64,000 nt of DNA from Adiantum capillus-veneris (Eukaryota > Streptophyta > Polypodiopsida > Polypodiales > Pteridaceae): NCBI GenBank assembly GCA_014529385.2, contig CM043958.1, positions 155,347,293 through 155,411,292 on the forward strand, given 5' to 3'. Every line of letters begins with the position of its first letter. Position 1 is the first letter of the stretch. Positions 22,896-33,993 of this stretch are shown one piece after another. The notes under the pieces are model-generated. The model was given only the letters and a program-made list of their open reading frames with translations, had not been told where the DNA came from and ran no database searches. The position numbers and the translations under genes are program-made.

Positions 22896-24797
22896 TCCAA
22901 GAGTGACTAGTGGAAATGAGGTGATTTTGGGCTACCTTGGATATCTATACTCGGACTTCCCAAACTATTTTTCCCCAAATTCCCCTGTTAGTCCTACTAG
23001 GCCATGAAATCTATGTTAGACTCAAAAATTTCTTCAATCGGATTCCGTTAGCTCATACTGCAAGAATTTGCGAAAGTAGGCCTTGGCAGCCTAATTTAGG
23101 TTTCCCGCTTCCATCTGTAGATTTGATTGAAATTTTTTTTGCCTGTCTGCCTTGTCCTTCTGATCATCAGCATATCTTCAATTTCTATATCTGAGCTCAT
23201 TTGCTATTTATTATTAATTTTTGACCTGTTTATTAAAAAAACAAAGAAAGTAATAAAATGCGCTAAAAAGCAAAGTGAAAAATCAATAATTAGGAAAATC
23301 CATTGAACAACACTGCTTTATTATTTTTTGGTGGATTTCTCCATTTTTAAGTCCCAATATCAAGAAAAATGATGAAAACAACCAAAAAAGACCATTTTTT
23401 AATGATTTTCTATAGTATATACATTATTTACACTCATCGGGGAGATGTTATCAGTTAAATTTCCCTGTCGATGACTTGTTAAAGGCATTATTAGGTAATT
23501 TTGCAAAAAATCACACGTTAACATCAAACTTTTTCCTCCCTCTTCAAACATTGCCCTTAATTACTTAGTTCCCTTCTACCCCTCCTAGATGGCGTCCTCC
23601 GGGACGACTGTGTGCATGGGTTGAACAATCGTGTCTATGCATAGCCTTGGTTGGCTCTACCATGCTTTGAAGATCAATGCAATTCAAAACATTATGCTAT
23701 GCAAGAGTTGGGTCTTGAGTAATTAACTCAAGGGTTTTTGAGCTCGAGGTTCTCTTTTGTTGTTTTCCAAAGATCAAATCTTGTAGCTTGTGTGCTCTTT
23801 GCTTTATTGTGTGCTCTCCAAAGGCAACAAGTGGAAATGAGGTGATTTTAGCCTACCATAGGTATCTATACTCGGACTTCCCGAACCATTTTTTCCCAAA
23901 CTCCCCCGTTAGTTCTACTAGGCCATGAAATCTATGTTAGAGTCAAAAATTTCTCCAATCGGATTCATGTAGCTCATTTTGCAAGAATTTTGCCAAGCTA
24001 GGTCTGGCCGCCTAATTTAGGCTTCTCGCTTCCGTCTGCCGATTTGATTGAAATTTTTTGTGCCTGTCCGCCTTGTCCTTGTGATTATCAATGTATCTGT
24101 CCGCCTTGTCCTTGTGATCATCAACGTATCTGTCCACCTTGTCCTTGTGATCATCAACATATCTTCAATTTTCTCATATGAGCTGCTATTTATTATTAAT
24201 TTTTGACCTGTTTATTGAAAAATCAAAGATAATAACAAAAAATACACTAAAAAAGCAAAGTGAAAATCCAATAATTAAGAAAATCCATCAAAAAACACAG
24301 CTTTATTGGTTTTTGTTGGATTTTTCCATTTTTAACTCTCAATATCAAGAAAAATGATGAAAAATAACAAAAAAGAACTATTTTTTGATGATTTTTTGAT
24401 AGTATATATACTATTTACACTCATTGGGGAGATATTATTAGTAACATTTTCCCTGTTGATGATTTATAAGGGCATTATTAGATAATTTTATAAAAAATCA
24501 CACGTTAACATCAAACTTTTTCCTCCCTCTTCCAACATGCCCTTAATTACTTAGTACCCTTCCACCCCTCCTAGATGGCGTACTCCGAGACGACTATGTG
24601 CATGGGTTGAACAATTGTGTCTATGCATAGCCTTGGTTGGCTCTACTATACTTTAAAGATAAATGCAATTAAAATCATTATTCTATGCAAGAGTTTAGTC
24701 TTGAGTAATTAACTCAAGGGTTTCTAATGTCGAGGTTTTTTGATGCTGTCTTCCAAAGAGCAAATCTTGTAGCTTGTGTGCTCTTTGCTTTATTGTA
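22896..24797. repeat. ~0.93 kb direct tandem duplication
   Basis: 22909-23825 and 23832-24797 match along their length with substitutions and small indels; both start near AGTGGAAATGAGGTGATTTT and end near CTTGTGTGCTCTTTGCTTTATTGT. A 40-bp block (CTGTCCGCCTTGTCCTTGTGATCATCAACGT, shown in part) is itself triplicated at ~24065-24160. The unit resembles the 3' untranslated part of element 2, so it probably derives from the 3' end of element 3. It does not match element 3's LTR. Confidence 0.85.
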
Positions 24798-24935
24798 CCG
24801 TCAGTATGCTTTGGCATTCTAATTTCCTGAGCTTTCGGTATCAATGATGATGGTTTTTTAGCTTTAACTCGCCATTGGTATCTTGGTTTTTCTTCATCAA
24901 TGAATTGGTGGTTGAGTATTTTGAGACTTAACTCT

Positions 24936-25849
24936 TCACTGCTTCATCGGTTTTATAGTTTGCAGAGAAGATAAGTGCTTCCTTTTCCTCCAAATCCATT
25001 TTGATTTAGGTTCCCTACTAGGAGATGCTCTTCTTTGTGTTTTGAACCTTGGAACCGTCTTTGGTACATGTTTTGTGCACCCAAATTTGACACGGCTTGT
25101 CCTTAAGTTGTGCTTTTGGTACCCAGATATGCCTGAATCCTTGCATGCTACTTGTAGCATTTTCTTGTCAATAGGATGGAGAAGATTGATTGCTTCGTGG
25201 TTTGTTCTGTTGAGAATATCCTTTCCATTCCTCTTTTCTTGGTGCAATTGGAATGATGAATTGTCCGCCTTTAGGTGATAGCTTGAGTTGATTGGTATCC
25301 CAATCTGGTATTGCTTTGTATGTCCGGATCCATGAGATTCCAATAATCATTGTTTCATTCATGTGTTCATCTGGTAAGCATACAAATTGATGAGGACATG
25401 AACATATGTACTATCACATTTAAGTTGACTACTCCCTGTGTTGGTGTTGGGTTCTTGTTGCATCCTTTAATTGCCGATATTCCTGAAGTCAAAGACTGAT
25501 TTTTTGCTCTCTTGCACGTGGAATAACTGACTTCATGTACTCGAGCTCCTGTATCAACAATGCATTTGTGCTATGCTTGTTTAGCTGTACTTTGATGCGA
25601 AGGTCCATTCCATCTAGCCATTCATCATCTGTTGATACTACATCCTTCTGTAATTCCCATAGTCATTCATCTAGTTCCAGAGTGTTGATGGGAATAGATA
25701 TTTGTTGATTTTTGAGAGAAACTTTCCTTTTGAGTCCCGAAGCCAAGCTTCCTCTTGGGCTTCATCAATAACCTGTTGTCGTTTTATCTTTCTTTGCTTT
25801 GCAACATGCATCTTTTCTAGCAGTTCATCAGTTTAGTGGTTAATTGTAC
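24936..25849 (-). pseudogene. Post-integrase ORF of element 3: second retropepsin-like domain and W-x-P-K motifs
   Basis: Follows the integrase C-terminus without a gap. First a basic helical linker (DELLEKMHVAKQRKIKRQQV), then LRIKVQLNKH, then CIVDTGA at ~25562-25542 (retropepsin active-site form), and about 75 residues later MIIGISWIRTYKAIPDW, matching the second hydrophobic-G-x-x-W part of a retropepsin. Two frame changes occur. After it, one frame reads HIWVPKAQLKDKPCQIWVHK at ~25130, the same motif family as the repeat protein of element 2. The main protease of this element is elsewhere (36.7 kb), so this is an additional domain. Confidence 0.65.
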
Positions 25850-27552
25850 TTCTTTAAATGGCATCCACTAATCCAATTAGCCACTGGTTCACCATCTAGG
25901 GTGGACAACTTAACTGCTCCACTTGGAGATACATCTTCAATGATAATGGTCCGTTTCCCTTTTTCTTAAACTTGGAAATATGTTGTTTATGGGAGTAGAC
26001 TAAAACTAAGTCCCCTTTTTTGAACATTTTTGTAATTAGATGGGAATCAGAAAACTTGGGAATATGTTGTTTATGGGAGTAGACTAAAACTAAGTCCCCT
26101 TTTTTGAACATTTTTGTAATTAGATGGGAATCAGAAAACTATTTTTGTTTCCGCTTTTGTGCATAGATGTGAGCTATAGCTGTTAGCCTTTTCTCATCAA
26201 GCTCTTCTAAATCTTTAAACCTCTCTGACACTTCATGTCTTGTCCACTCAAGATTCTTTTCTACCCTTTGGTCTCAACAATAGAAATTCTATCGTCAGTA
26301 TGGCATCAAGACCATAAACAAGGTTAAAGGGTGTAGCATTTAAAGCTGTCTTGAATGAAACCATATAAGCCCATAGAGCGGCATGGAGATTCATTTCCCA
26401 ACTAGTCTGTCTTGAACTAACCACTTTAGTCAATACCAAGCTAATAATTTTATTCGTATGCTTAGCTTGTCCATTTTCTTGTTAGTAATAGGGAGCCGAT
26501 TTGTTATGGATGACCATAAATTCATTAAGCAGATATTCAATTACCTCATTGAGGAAATGAGTTCCCCTATCATTGACAATTTCTATTGGTAGTCCATATC
26601 TTGTAAACACATTCTCATACAAGAATACGGCTGTGGTTCTAGCATCATTCTTTTGGGTTTCTTTAGGCTCTGCCCACTTGGTCAAATAGTTCGTAGCTAC
26701 AATGATATATTGAGCTTGGGTTCTATAAGCACGTGACTGTATTGGCCCAACCAAGCCTATACCCCATTTTGCAAAAGCTCTAGCCTCCATCATTGGTCTT
26801 AAAGGCATGCTATCTACACGGGTTGGCATTTTTGCTCGTTGACATGCATCACACTTTTGAACATATTCCTTGGTATCTGCAAAAAGTGTTGGCCACCATA
26901 TGCCTGCCATTAAGATTGCTCTTGGGGTGGTTTCACTAGAAAAGTGACCTCCAGCTAATCCAACATGTGCTTGTTCTATGTTGGGAATATATTCACCTTC
27001 ATTTGCACAAAGACACAGATGTTGATCCTTTCCTCTCCGATACAACTGGTTTCCAATAAGAGCATAGTCGCTTGCTCTAGTTCTAATTTCTCTTTGGTGG
27101 CGTTTACTCATATTCTTGGGAAGTGTTCCGCTTGATAAGTAAGTAACTAGATAGTTACTCCACTTAGGAACAAGTGATATTTGGAACAATGTCATGTAAG
27201 GTATGGGTGTGTGTTTTTGGCATTGAGGACAATTTTTTATCAATGAGTGAACATCACTCCTCATAGTTGGCCAAAATACTCCAAGTCTCAAGATCCGTTG
27301 CATAGTTTGGTCTTCTGCAAAGTGAAGTCCCACTATGGTAATATGTGATTGACTTAGGTATTGGGTTTTCTCCTCAAGATTAATACACGAAAGCAATATT
27401 TCATCTCGATTTATTTTGTATAGACTTCCAGCTAGTAATTGATACATAGCCGATTGCTCAATTAATCCAATTGTAATAGGAAGTGGTATTTGTGAATCCA
27501 CTTGAGCTATGGTCTTCAATGATACCATATTTTCTGACCCTCGAGGTATCAT
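25850..27552 (-). pseudogene. pol: Integrase with two H2C2 modules, element 3
   Basis: Residues ~45-110 contain one zinc-binding module (HITIVGLHF...NCPQCQKH). A linker with SNYLVTYLSSGTLP and LYRRG follows, then a second module (HVGLAGGHF...KCDACQR) and the catalytic core. The first catalytic Asp position reads WGIGLVGPI, so Asp is replaced by Gly; the second Asp is in IVNDRGTHF. The core continues past a stop at ~26482 (SSRQTSWEMNLHAALWAY, then NLVYGLDA). The C-terminal GPF-type domain has a duplicated segment. Termination is near 25850 (NWISGCHLKKYN). Confidence 0.88.
25966..26137. repeat. ~81-bp tandem duplication inside integrase C-terminus
   Basis: The block GGAATATGTTGTTTATGGGAGT... 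through TAGATGGGAATCAGAAAACT occurs twice in succession. It duplicates the FKKGDLVLVYSHKQH motif of the integrase C-terminal domain. Confidence 0.9.
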
Positions 27553-27659
27553 TCCACAAATAATAGATATGCATCTAATAGATCATTGTGAGGAATCCCA
27601 ATCCTCGAGCGAGTACTTCCGAGCAGACAAGAAATCGAGCGAGCATAAGCAATGAAAAA

Positions 27660-29180
27660 GATTAGATCAAGATCTCAATAGTCACTCTATAGAGTATAGT
27701 GTAGCAAAGTAACCATGTTGCATCTCAAATAGTTTCTAACAAAAGAGCCATACTCTTCCTTTAATGTGTTCACACACACGTTGATACATAGTCATATCCT
27801 TGCTTTGGAACCATCTTGATGAGCATATTCCAAAACTCTATTGTGCAAACTTATTCTCCATGGTAAATTCACATGTTGCAATTTTGATAAGTTCGTGCAC
27901 AAATAGATCAAAAGATGGTAACTCAAATGCCACATGTCCATCATCTTGCATATGTAGCTCTTGAACTTGAATGATATCCTTTGCTTGCTTGAGTGCCATG
28001 TGTAGGTTGCTTTGTGTGAAGGCATTGCATGTAGTATACCAGCTAATATGGAGGGACCATCGAACTATTACTAGTGTGTCCTTCATTCGAATGCCTTGTG
28101 TGCTTTCAATAGCAATTCGAACCTTCTAGAATTGACATTGGCCATGATTGAGAAGCAAGATTTGTTCACCACTAGCAAGTTCAATAGCCTTTATCTTCAC
28201 TTGCTCTCACATTAGAGTTAATGGATACAAATTGAATGCATTATTATTTCATAACGTTGTATCATAAAAAATATAGAAAGTTCATAGATCCTATCGTCAA
28301 ACATAAGAACAATCTTGTGGCCACATTGTCGTCCATAAATGGTTATTTTTCTAGCCATGGTTGAGTGCAAGATGAGAAATTTTAAACTCCAAGCAAACCT
28401 TTTTGAGAAATCATAAAAAAGAAGCAAAACCCCACAAGGTACATAGAAATTAAATTATAATAGAAACATTTAGCATCAGATTACATATTACAATCTATCT
28501 ATCATTGTCTCTAAACGTCCAGAGAATTCCTTATGGAGAATTTAATCATTCACCCTTATATTAACTCCTTGATTATCCAAGGTTATGCTCCCTCCTCTGA
28601 ATCACACCTTGTGGTCATCAATATTAAAGCCATGGTAGATGCTTGGACAAGTTAAAATGTGTATGTGTGTGTGCGCGCGGACAATGTTGTGGAGGGGGGA
28701 GGAGGGTTTCTCAATACATATTATTATGGCAAGTGCTTCTAAGGAAGTTATAGAAGAAGTAGATTTGGTAGATCGTATTGGTAGGTTGGAGCCAATATGA
28801 ACAATGTGTATTTGCAATCTTTGGTGCTAGATTGTACCATGACTGACTCCATTTTGTCTAGCTCGCAAAAAAGATATTTCAGCATATAATCATGACACTT
28901 GAGAAACGAAGAGGAAAAGGAAAATATCCCTCACATCACATACTTGAAAATAATCGTTTTCATGAACTACGGACACTCTTAGAGTTTGCATGGTGAGTTG
29001 CAAAAGAGGAGGCCCCAATCATGAGGACTCTGTGGACAAGGGCGGGAGAGGTGATGAACATCATAAGGTACTGTCAACATGAATGATAATCACCACTTGC
29101 ATGCAACATCTTGGCAATCACCTCTTATGCAATGCCTTCACAATCACATCGGCCCCATTTTTCAATGAGAACAAAGATGA
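27660..29180. other. Non-coding left part of the Pack-type insertion
   Basis: Only short ORFs on both strands, none recognised. No repeat or RNA gene was seen. Confidence 0.5.
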
Positions 29181-29187
29181 AGAGTTT

Positions 29188-29207
29188 GGGTGTGTGTGTG
29201 TGTGTGT

Positions 29208-29290
<83 letters not shown>
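29188..29290 (+). repeat. (TG)n-(AG)n compound microsatellite
   Basis: About 27 TG units with one TA interruption, followed directly by about 20 AG units. Confidence 0.98.
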
Positions 29291-29292
<2 letters not shown>

Positions 29293-29519
29293 TGAGGTTG
29301 GTCTTTCACACTTGCGGGATCACAACTGAGGAATCTTTTCTCAAACACCAGCCTTTCTGGTCGCGCATCAAAAATGACTTTGATGCGCCGATACCCTTGT
29401 TCAACAATCCCTACCTCCACCTTCTTCTAGAGTTCCACAAAAGTAGGCCTGACTGCGCCACTGAGCAGCGAGCTCTACATGGAAGGGGTGTGCATGCTCT
29501 CAACCAATCTAGCCAATTA

Positions 29520-29521
<2 letters not shown>

Positions 29522-29599
<78 letters not shown>
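29522..29599 (+). repeat. (CT)n microsatellite
   Basis: 39 uninterrupted CT units. Complementary in composition to the (GA)n tract at 32545, 3 kb away. Confidence 0.98.
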
Positions 29600-29602
<3 letters not shown>

Positions 29603-30403
29603 CAGACTCAGCGCCGCCTCTATAAGTCACTCACAATGCTCGAAAAACCTAGGTTTAGTGTAACCCCACCTACAAATTTTGAGATTTACCTCTAAATTTT
29701 ATAGGTGAAGGTGAGAAAACCTCCAAATTTTGAAAAAAAAAAGTGTAAATTGGTATAAAAACCTTCACATTTCGTGAGTTTACCTCTATTGTTTCTAACA
29801 TGTAGGTTTGACAAGTTTTTGGAAAAAAGTTTTTTTCGAGCAGTGGTCACTCACTCTCAGCGCCCGAGTTTAGTGAATTTTCAGTGTCATGTCTCTTGTT
29901 CACTCGTAGGGCTTCTCTCTGTCACACACTCTCAGAGTCTCAGAAGCAAGTCAGGATCTCTCTCTCTCTCTCTGTGAAAAAACTTTAGAAAGACATTTCA
30001 AAAACATCAGATACAAGCCCGTCCAAAAGACTCAAAAGTCCCTCAACATCCATCTTATTGATGGCTTCAACCACAGTGGCAATGCTTGTAGCATGTGTCT
30101 TTTAAGAGTTCTATGATAGAAGTCAAAATTCATGAGCCTTCTTCCTCTCCTGGCTTACGCACTAATTAGACACCTCTTCACTTCCTAATAGCACCTGGAA
30201 CATTGCTACGTTGATTGTGGTTCTGCATATCCTCCTTGCATCTAAACCTCTGTGGTGGCTCCCAAACTCTCCTCTTTGTGCGGGATCTCACACGGACAAC
30301 GTGAGACTGAATGGTGCATGAAATGCAGTACTGCATTTTAGCGTAAAGTGCATGAAACGCAGTACTGCTTGGAAAGTGCATACCCATCATAAACAAAAGC
30401 ATC

Positions 30404-30658
30404 ATGCACATCTCACAGAGCACCTTGTTCAACAATGTTCCTTACAAGAAACCGCTTGACAGCCTTGTCCTTGGGCACACATCACCCACAATTGGAGCAC
30501 CTGATGGGGTTGGTGTTGCCTCTTCCATGTTTGTTATGCCCACCGTTACGACGCTTGACCATCATGAATACTTATGCCGCAACTGCTTCTACTTCCTCTT
30601 CGTCATGGAGATCTCTGTCTCTCTCTCTTTGTTTAGTGATATATTTGGCTTATTCTGA
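30404..30658 (+). other. Unassigned ORF, possible captured exon
   Basis: An open frame with a normal amino-acid composition (LVLGHTSPTIGAPDGVGVAS) and no match I can name. It may be an exon of a captured gene. It runs into a short CT tract. Confidence 0.25.
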
Positions 30659-30670
30659 TTAAACACCAAT

Positions 30671-30906
30671 TTCAAGTGTTGTGCAGCATAAGGGAACCCT
30701 ATGTTGACATGATAAGACATTAAACTTGCATTGTGAGAGAGCAGTTAACATGATAAGACATTACCCTATGTTGACATGACAAGACATTAAACTTGCTGAT
30801 AAGACATTAAACTTGGATTGTGAGAGAGCACTCGTACATGATAAGACATTACCCTAGGTTGACATGATAAGACATTAAACTTGCATTATGCTGCACAGCA
30901 CTTGAA
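30671..30906. repeat. 236-bp fold-back unit with internal tandem repeats
   Basis: 21-bp arms TTCAAGTGTTGTGCAGCATA(A) at 30671-30691 and their reverse complement at 30886-30906 differ at one base. Between them GATAAGACATTA-type units occur about seven times (GATAAGACATTAAACTTGC, GATAAGACATTACCCTATG and variants). Confidence 0.9.
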
Positions 30907-31056
30907 GAGAGAGAGAACAATCTACTCAACCGCCAATATGAAGTCCCTTATTATTAGCCCATCACCTGCAGCGCAAGCTCGCAACCGTGTTAAAGAGACC
31001 TGGAAATTTAGATACAAGAGAGGACTAGCCAATGCTTATAGTTGGAAGCTAGCGAG

Positions 31057-31593
31057 CTAGCCATGCGGGACGTGGCCACCATGACCGCCATGCCCCTTAT
31101 CGGAGCTGCCGCCATGGCCCTTGCCCTGGTTGCCTCCATGGCCGTTGTTATAGCCGCCCTTGCCACCTTGACCACCATGCTGATCATAACCACCGCTGCC
31201 CTTGCCGCCATAGGTACATGGCCCTTGTCCCCACCGGCTGCCAGAGGTGCCGCGGAGCGTAGAAAGAGGTTGACCTTCCTGCGATGGCGACAAAGCAGGC
31301 GCTCCCTTCTCTTCCCAGCCAGGAATGCGCTGCAAAACGTCCTCCTGAGATGAACTTACCGTGCTTTCACTCACAAGGAATTCATACGGTTCTGCCATCG
31401 TTGGGTTATAGTTGTCTTCTTGGCATCCCTGAGTGTCTGGTGAGGCCAACTCGAAGGGACGTTGCAGGCCGAAAGCAGGCTTCTTCATCGCTACTACTGC
31501 GGTCGCGAGGCTCACCACTCGCATCACCAAAAGCATGGCAAGAAGCAGCAGTGCCAAACCCTTGTTTCTACCCACATAAGAAGAGCTCGCCAT
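31057..31593 (-). CDS. Secreted glycine-rich protein, captured or host-derived
   Basis: 178 residues from a genuine ATG. Residues 8-33 form a hydrophobic signal peptide (GLALLLLAMLLVMRVVSLAT). The middle is acidic and Ser-rich, and the last ~65 residues are Gly/His-rich (GGKGGYNNGHGG, KGHGGHGGH). This is the layout of plant cell-wall glycine-rich proteins. The frame is intact, unlike every other protein fragment in this insertion. Low-complexity tails are easy to find by chance, so expression is unproven. It lies between the fold-back unit and the GDSL fragment. Confidence 0.55.
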   Translation of the reverse strand: MASSSYVGRNKGLALLLLAMLLVMRVVSLATAVVAMKKPAFGLQRPFELASPDTQGCQEDNYNPTMAEPYEFLVSESTVSSSQEDVLQRIPGWEEKGAPALSPSQEGQPLSTLRGTSGSRWGQGPCTYGGKGSGGYDQHGGQGGKGGYNNGHGGNQGKGHGGSSDKGHGGHGGHVPHG

Positions 31594-31710
31594 TGCAGTA
31601 CAGCTATGGCAGACTCAAATGCTACGTCTGACTAGTGAATGCTTTGCTAAGAAAAAAACTCAACCCTCTCAAGGAGCGCGCGCTCTTTGAGAGAGTTGAG
31701 TTTTTTTTTT

Positions 31711-31736
31711 TTGGAGAGAGAGAGAGAGAGACTCTC
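31711..31736 (+). repeat. (GA)n tract with inverted CTCTCTC
   Basis: GAGAGAGAGAGAGAGAGA followed by CTCTCTCTC, giving a small hairpin. An 18-bp inverted pair (CTCAACCCTCTCAAGGAGCG and GCGCTCTTTGAGAGAGTTGAG) lies just upstream at ~31661-31699. Confidence 0.8.
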
Positions 31737-31769
31737 TCTCATCATACATGGGGCAAACGGGCACTCACG

Positions 31770-31935
31770 AGCAGCCATGGCAAAGGGAGACTCTGCAAGA
31801 AGCGCAAGGGCAACCTACCCAAGAGGTCGATGAGCAGGTGCCATCACTAAAGCGCGCGAAGGGGAAGCCCGGGAATGTCTGGCCGTAGGGGCACTGCGCT
31901 GTCTGGGTCCCACCATTACTCGCTATCCGCAGAGC
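31770..31935 (-). pseudogene. GDSL esterase/lipase fragment
   Basis: Minus-strand translation gives PYGQTFPGFPFARFSDG, the conserved PPYGxTFFGxPTGRFSDGR block found after the GDS motif in plant GDSL lipases. A one-base shift after SDG restores HLLIDLLG-like sequence, again as in the family. Only about 50 residues remain and no catalytic Ser is included. It is a captured, broken gene piece. Confidence 0.7.
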
Positions 31936-32112
31936 CCAACCATCTCTGCAATGTCCCCTATTCGTGATGTCACCGTCAGGTCCTTGCTCACGAAGAAAAC
32001 TCGATTGCCGAGTGCTCTCCCTTGCAAGCAGCGCTTCTTCAAATACCCTCAACCCCACAGGCAGACTACTGTCTCCATCCTTTCCCTCCTCTCTCAGCAG
32101 CAGACATGGGAG

Positions 32113-32361
32113 TCCATGCGTGATTTGCGATTCATATGTGCACCCATGTACTCTGGTTTGAGTGTGTGATGAGTGCAATTATGGCTCCTTCCAAGGGCGC
32201 TGCATCATCTGCGGAGGTGCCAGCATTTCCGATGCTTACTACTGCAAAGAGTGCACCCAACAGGACAAGGATAGAGATGGTTGCCCCAAAATTGTGAACC
32301 TTGGCAGTGCCAAAACTGATTTGTTCTATGAACATAAGAAGTATGGTTTCGAAAAAAGATA
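32113..32361 (+). pseudogene. PHF5A: PHF5A/SF3b14b (Rds3) splicing factor C-terminal fragment
   Basis: Translation gives CVICDSYVHPCTLV, an in-frame TGA, then [29 protein letters not shown] and [20 protein letters not shown] up to KKYGFEKR and a natural TAG. This is about three quarters of the ~110-residue PHF5A, a zinc-binding subunit of the U2 snRNP SF3b complex and one of the most conserved eukaryotic proteins. The TGA (32159) replaces an Arg codon, consistent with CGA to TGA decay at a methylated CpG. The N-terminal ~30 residues are missing; the sequence before Cys is unrelated. Confidence 0.93.
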
Positions 32362-32540
32362 GGTCAGTGCACTCTTGCAACCTTTTGCTTTGTCGTGCCT
32401 TATGAGGTTGGGGGGTGCTGCATACATACAACTAAAATGTGTCATGCTTATTGTGGGCTATGATGGCATGTTATTGCAGATGTAAGAGTGCAAAGAATGA
32501 CACTTTTTAATTTGTGAGGTTTCCACTCGTTCAGATAGAC

Positions 32541-32651
<111 letters not shown>

Positions 32652-32725
32652 GTGAGTGAGGGCAACGCAAGGTTGCGAGAGCAGAAGCAGAAGCAACAGA
32701 AAGAAAGGAGAGGAAACCAGTAGAG

Positions 32726-33180
32726 ATGCCGTCTAAATTGGATCCCTCACAGATAGTGGAAGGGACGACAGCGACCTTGGCTTGACAATTCTGGATAGTG
32801 AGCTTGACGATAATGCACAGGCCCTTCTAGTTCTTGGCAGTCTCCTTGGCGATGTCCTCTCCTACCTTCTTGGGCGATAGGCTCAGAGGCCCGATCTTGG
32901 GTTCCAAAGAAGAGGCATCTCCAACTTCCCCTCCTGTTAAATGAACAAAAACCACCTCCTCATATTCTTGTTGCCCTTTCTTTATCAGCATTCCATCTTC
33001 ATCGTGGGTGCAAAACATGCATCACTCAGCTTCATGTCTACCATCTAGTGGAGTTTACGGGTGGCTCCCTCAATGGTGACTCTGAATTGGAGTTGGACTA
33101 GAAGTAAGAGAGCAATTAGCACCGCTGCCCTTGTGATCAAATCCCTCGAGGAGCCCAAGCGCGATAGGAAGAATATGAAT
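32726..33180 (+). pseudogene. RPL12: Ribosomal protein uL11 (RPL12) gene, N-terminal half with internal inversion
   Basis: The + strand encodes MPSKLDPSQIVE at 32726-32761, the RPL12 N-terminus. The next coding section is on the minus strand (~32960 to 32755): [38 protein letters not shown] for the expected Trp, then KGLCIIVKLTIQNCQAK and VVPST. The + strand resumes at 33121 with TAALVIKSLEEPKRDRKN. The order and end points fit one inversion of ~350 bp inside an originally collinear gene. About 145 extra bases between the first and second sections may be an intron. Confidence 0.9.
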
Positions 33181-33744
33181 GCATTGCTACAGCTGTTACT
33201 CCTCGCGGGTCTAAAATAGTAGCTAAAAGTGTTATAATCGTTGCTCAAGAACGAGTACTGCTGTGGTGGGCATCTGTGCTCTGGTGTGCACACACCCTAC
33301 TCTGAAGACAACTGGAGCTGCTCATGATTAGTGTTAAGGGCCTTGTTAATCCGCTCTAAGTTTCGTGCAGCAATTATCTCCCTTCCTAATCTTGAAGAGG
33401 GTGATCTCTGACAATTAGATTCCTGTCCATTTAATGCATAATTAATACCACAACGATGAAGCCGACTGAAAGAAATAGGAGAGATTCCATCATTTGCATT
33501 TATGACATTGTTATACTGCAGGTGCTCCTCATGATTGGTGGCCAGTGGCTACTCTCATAATTGTGTTGTCACAATTCCTCTTATTAATCTGATCATGAAA
33601 GCCGCTGCAGCACTCGATTGCCTTTTTCTTCTTCTTCTTCTGCTTGCCTCAGTCCTAGCATTGGTGTTAGGATTTTGCTCCATGCTAGTGTGCCACATGA
33701 GCTCTTAGGTGGTTTCCAACCTACAGATTCCTCTTCCTTCGCCT
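33173..33744. other. Spacer between the two RPL12 sections
   Basis: 570 bases without a convincing ORF. It could be an RPL12 intron, but clear GT and AG borders were not found. Confidence 0.45.
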
Positions 33745-33921
33745 TATACATTTAAGAACATCAAGCACAACGGCAACATTTCTCTCGATGATTTGATCGA
33801 GACTTCCCATTTGATACGTCCCTGTTCAATGGCACAGGAGCTCATTGGCACAGTAAAGGAAATTCTTGGCACTCCGCTTCTGTTGGTTGCTCTATGGATG
33901 GGAAGGATCCCAAGGACTTAA
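33745..33921 (+). pseudogene. RPL12: Ribosomal protein uL11 (RPL12) C-terminal section
   Basis: Reads FKNIKHNGNISLDDLIE, MAQELIGTVKEILGT and, after a shift, the VDGKDPKD end of RPL12. It continues the chain from 33180 on the same strand. The section ends only ~60 bp before the right inverted terminus of the insertion. Confidence 0.9.
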
Positions 33922-33993
33922 GTCTACTTGGAAACTTTGCTCGGTTTTGAACTTGCTCGGATAAGTTCGCTCGATGTTTGGTAGAACTCAATC

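Noticed and set aside
22896-24797. The tandem duplication as an LTR pair or as the 3' LTR of element 3
   Set aside because: The copies are directly adjacent with no internal region, and neither resembles 52637-53470.
29083-29663. Long ORFs through the TG/AG and CT tracts
   Set aside because: They translate simple repeats (Cys-Val, Arg-Glu, Leu-Ser) and are open only because the repeats lack stops.
32132-32431. 99-residue minus-strand ORF opposite PHF5A
   Set aside because: It is the antisense shadow of the PHF5A fragment.
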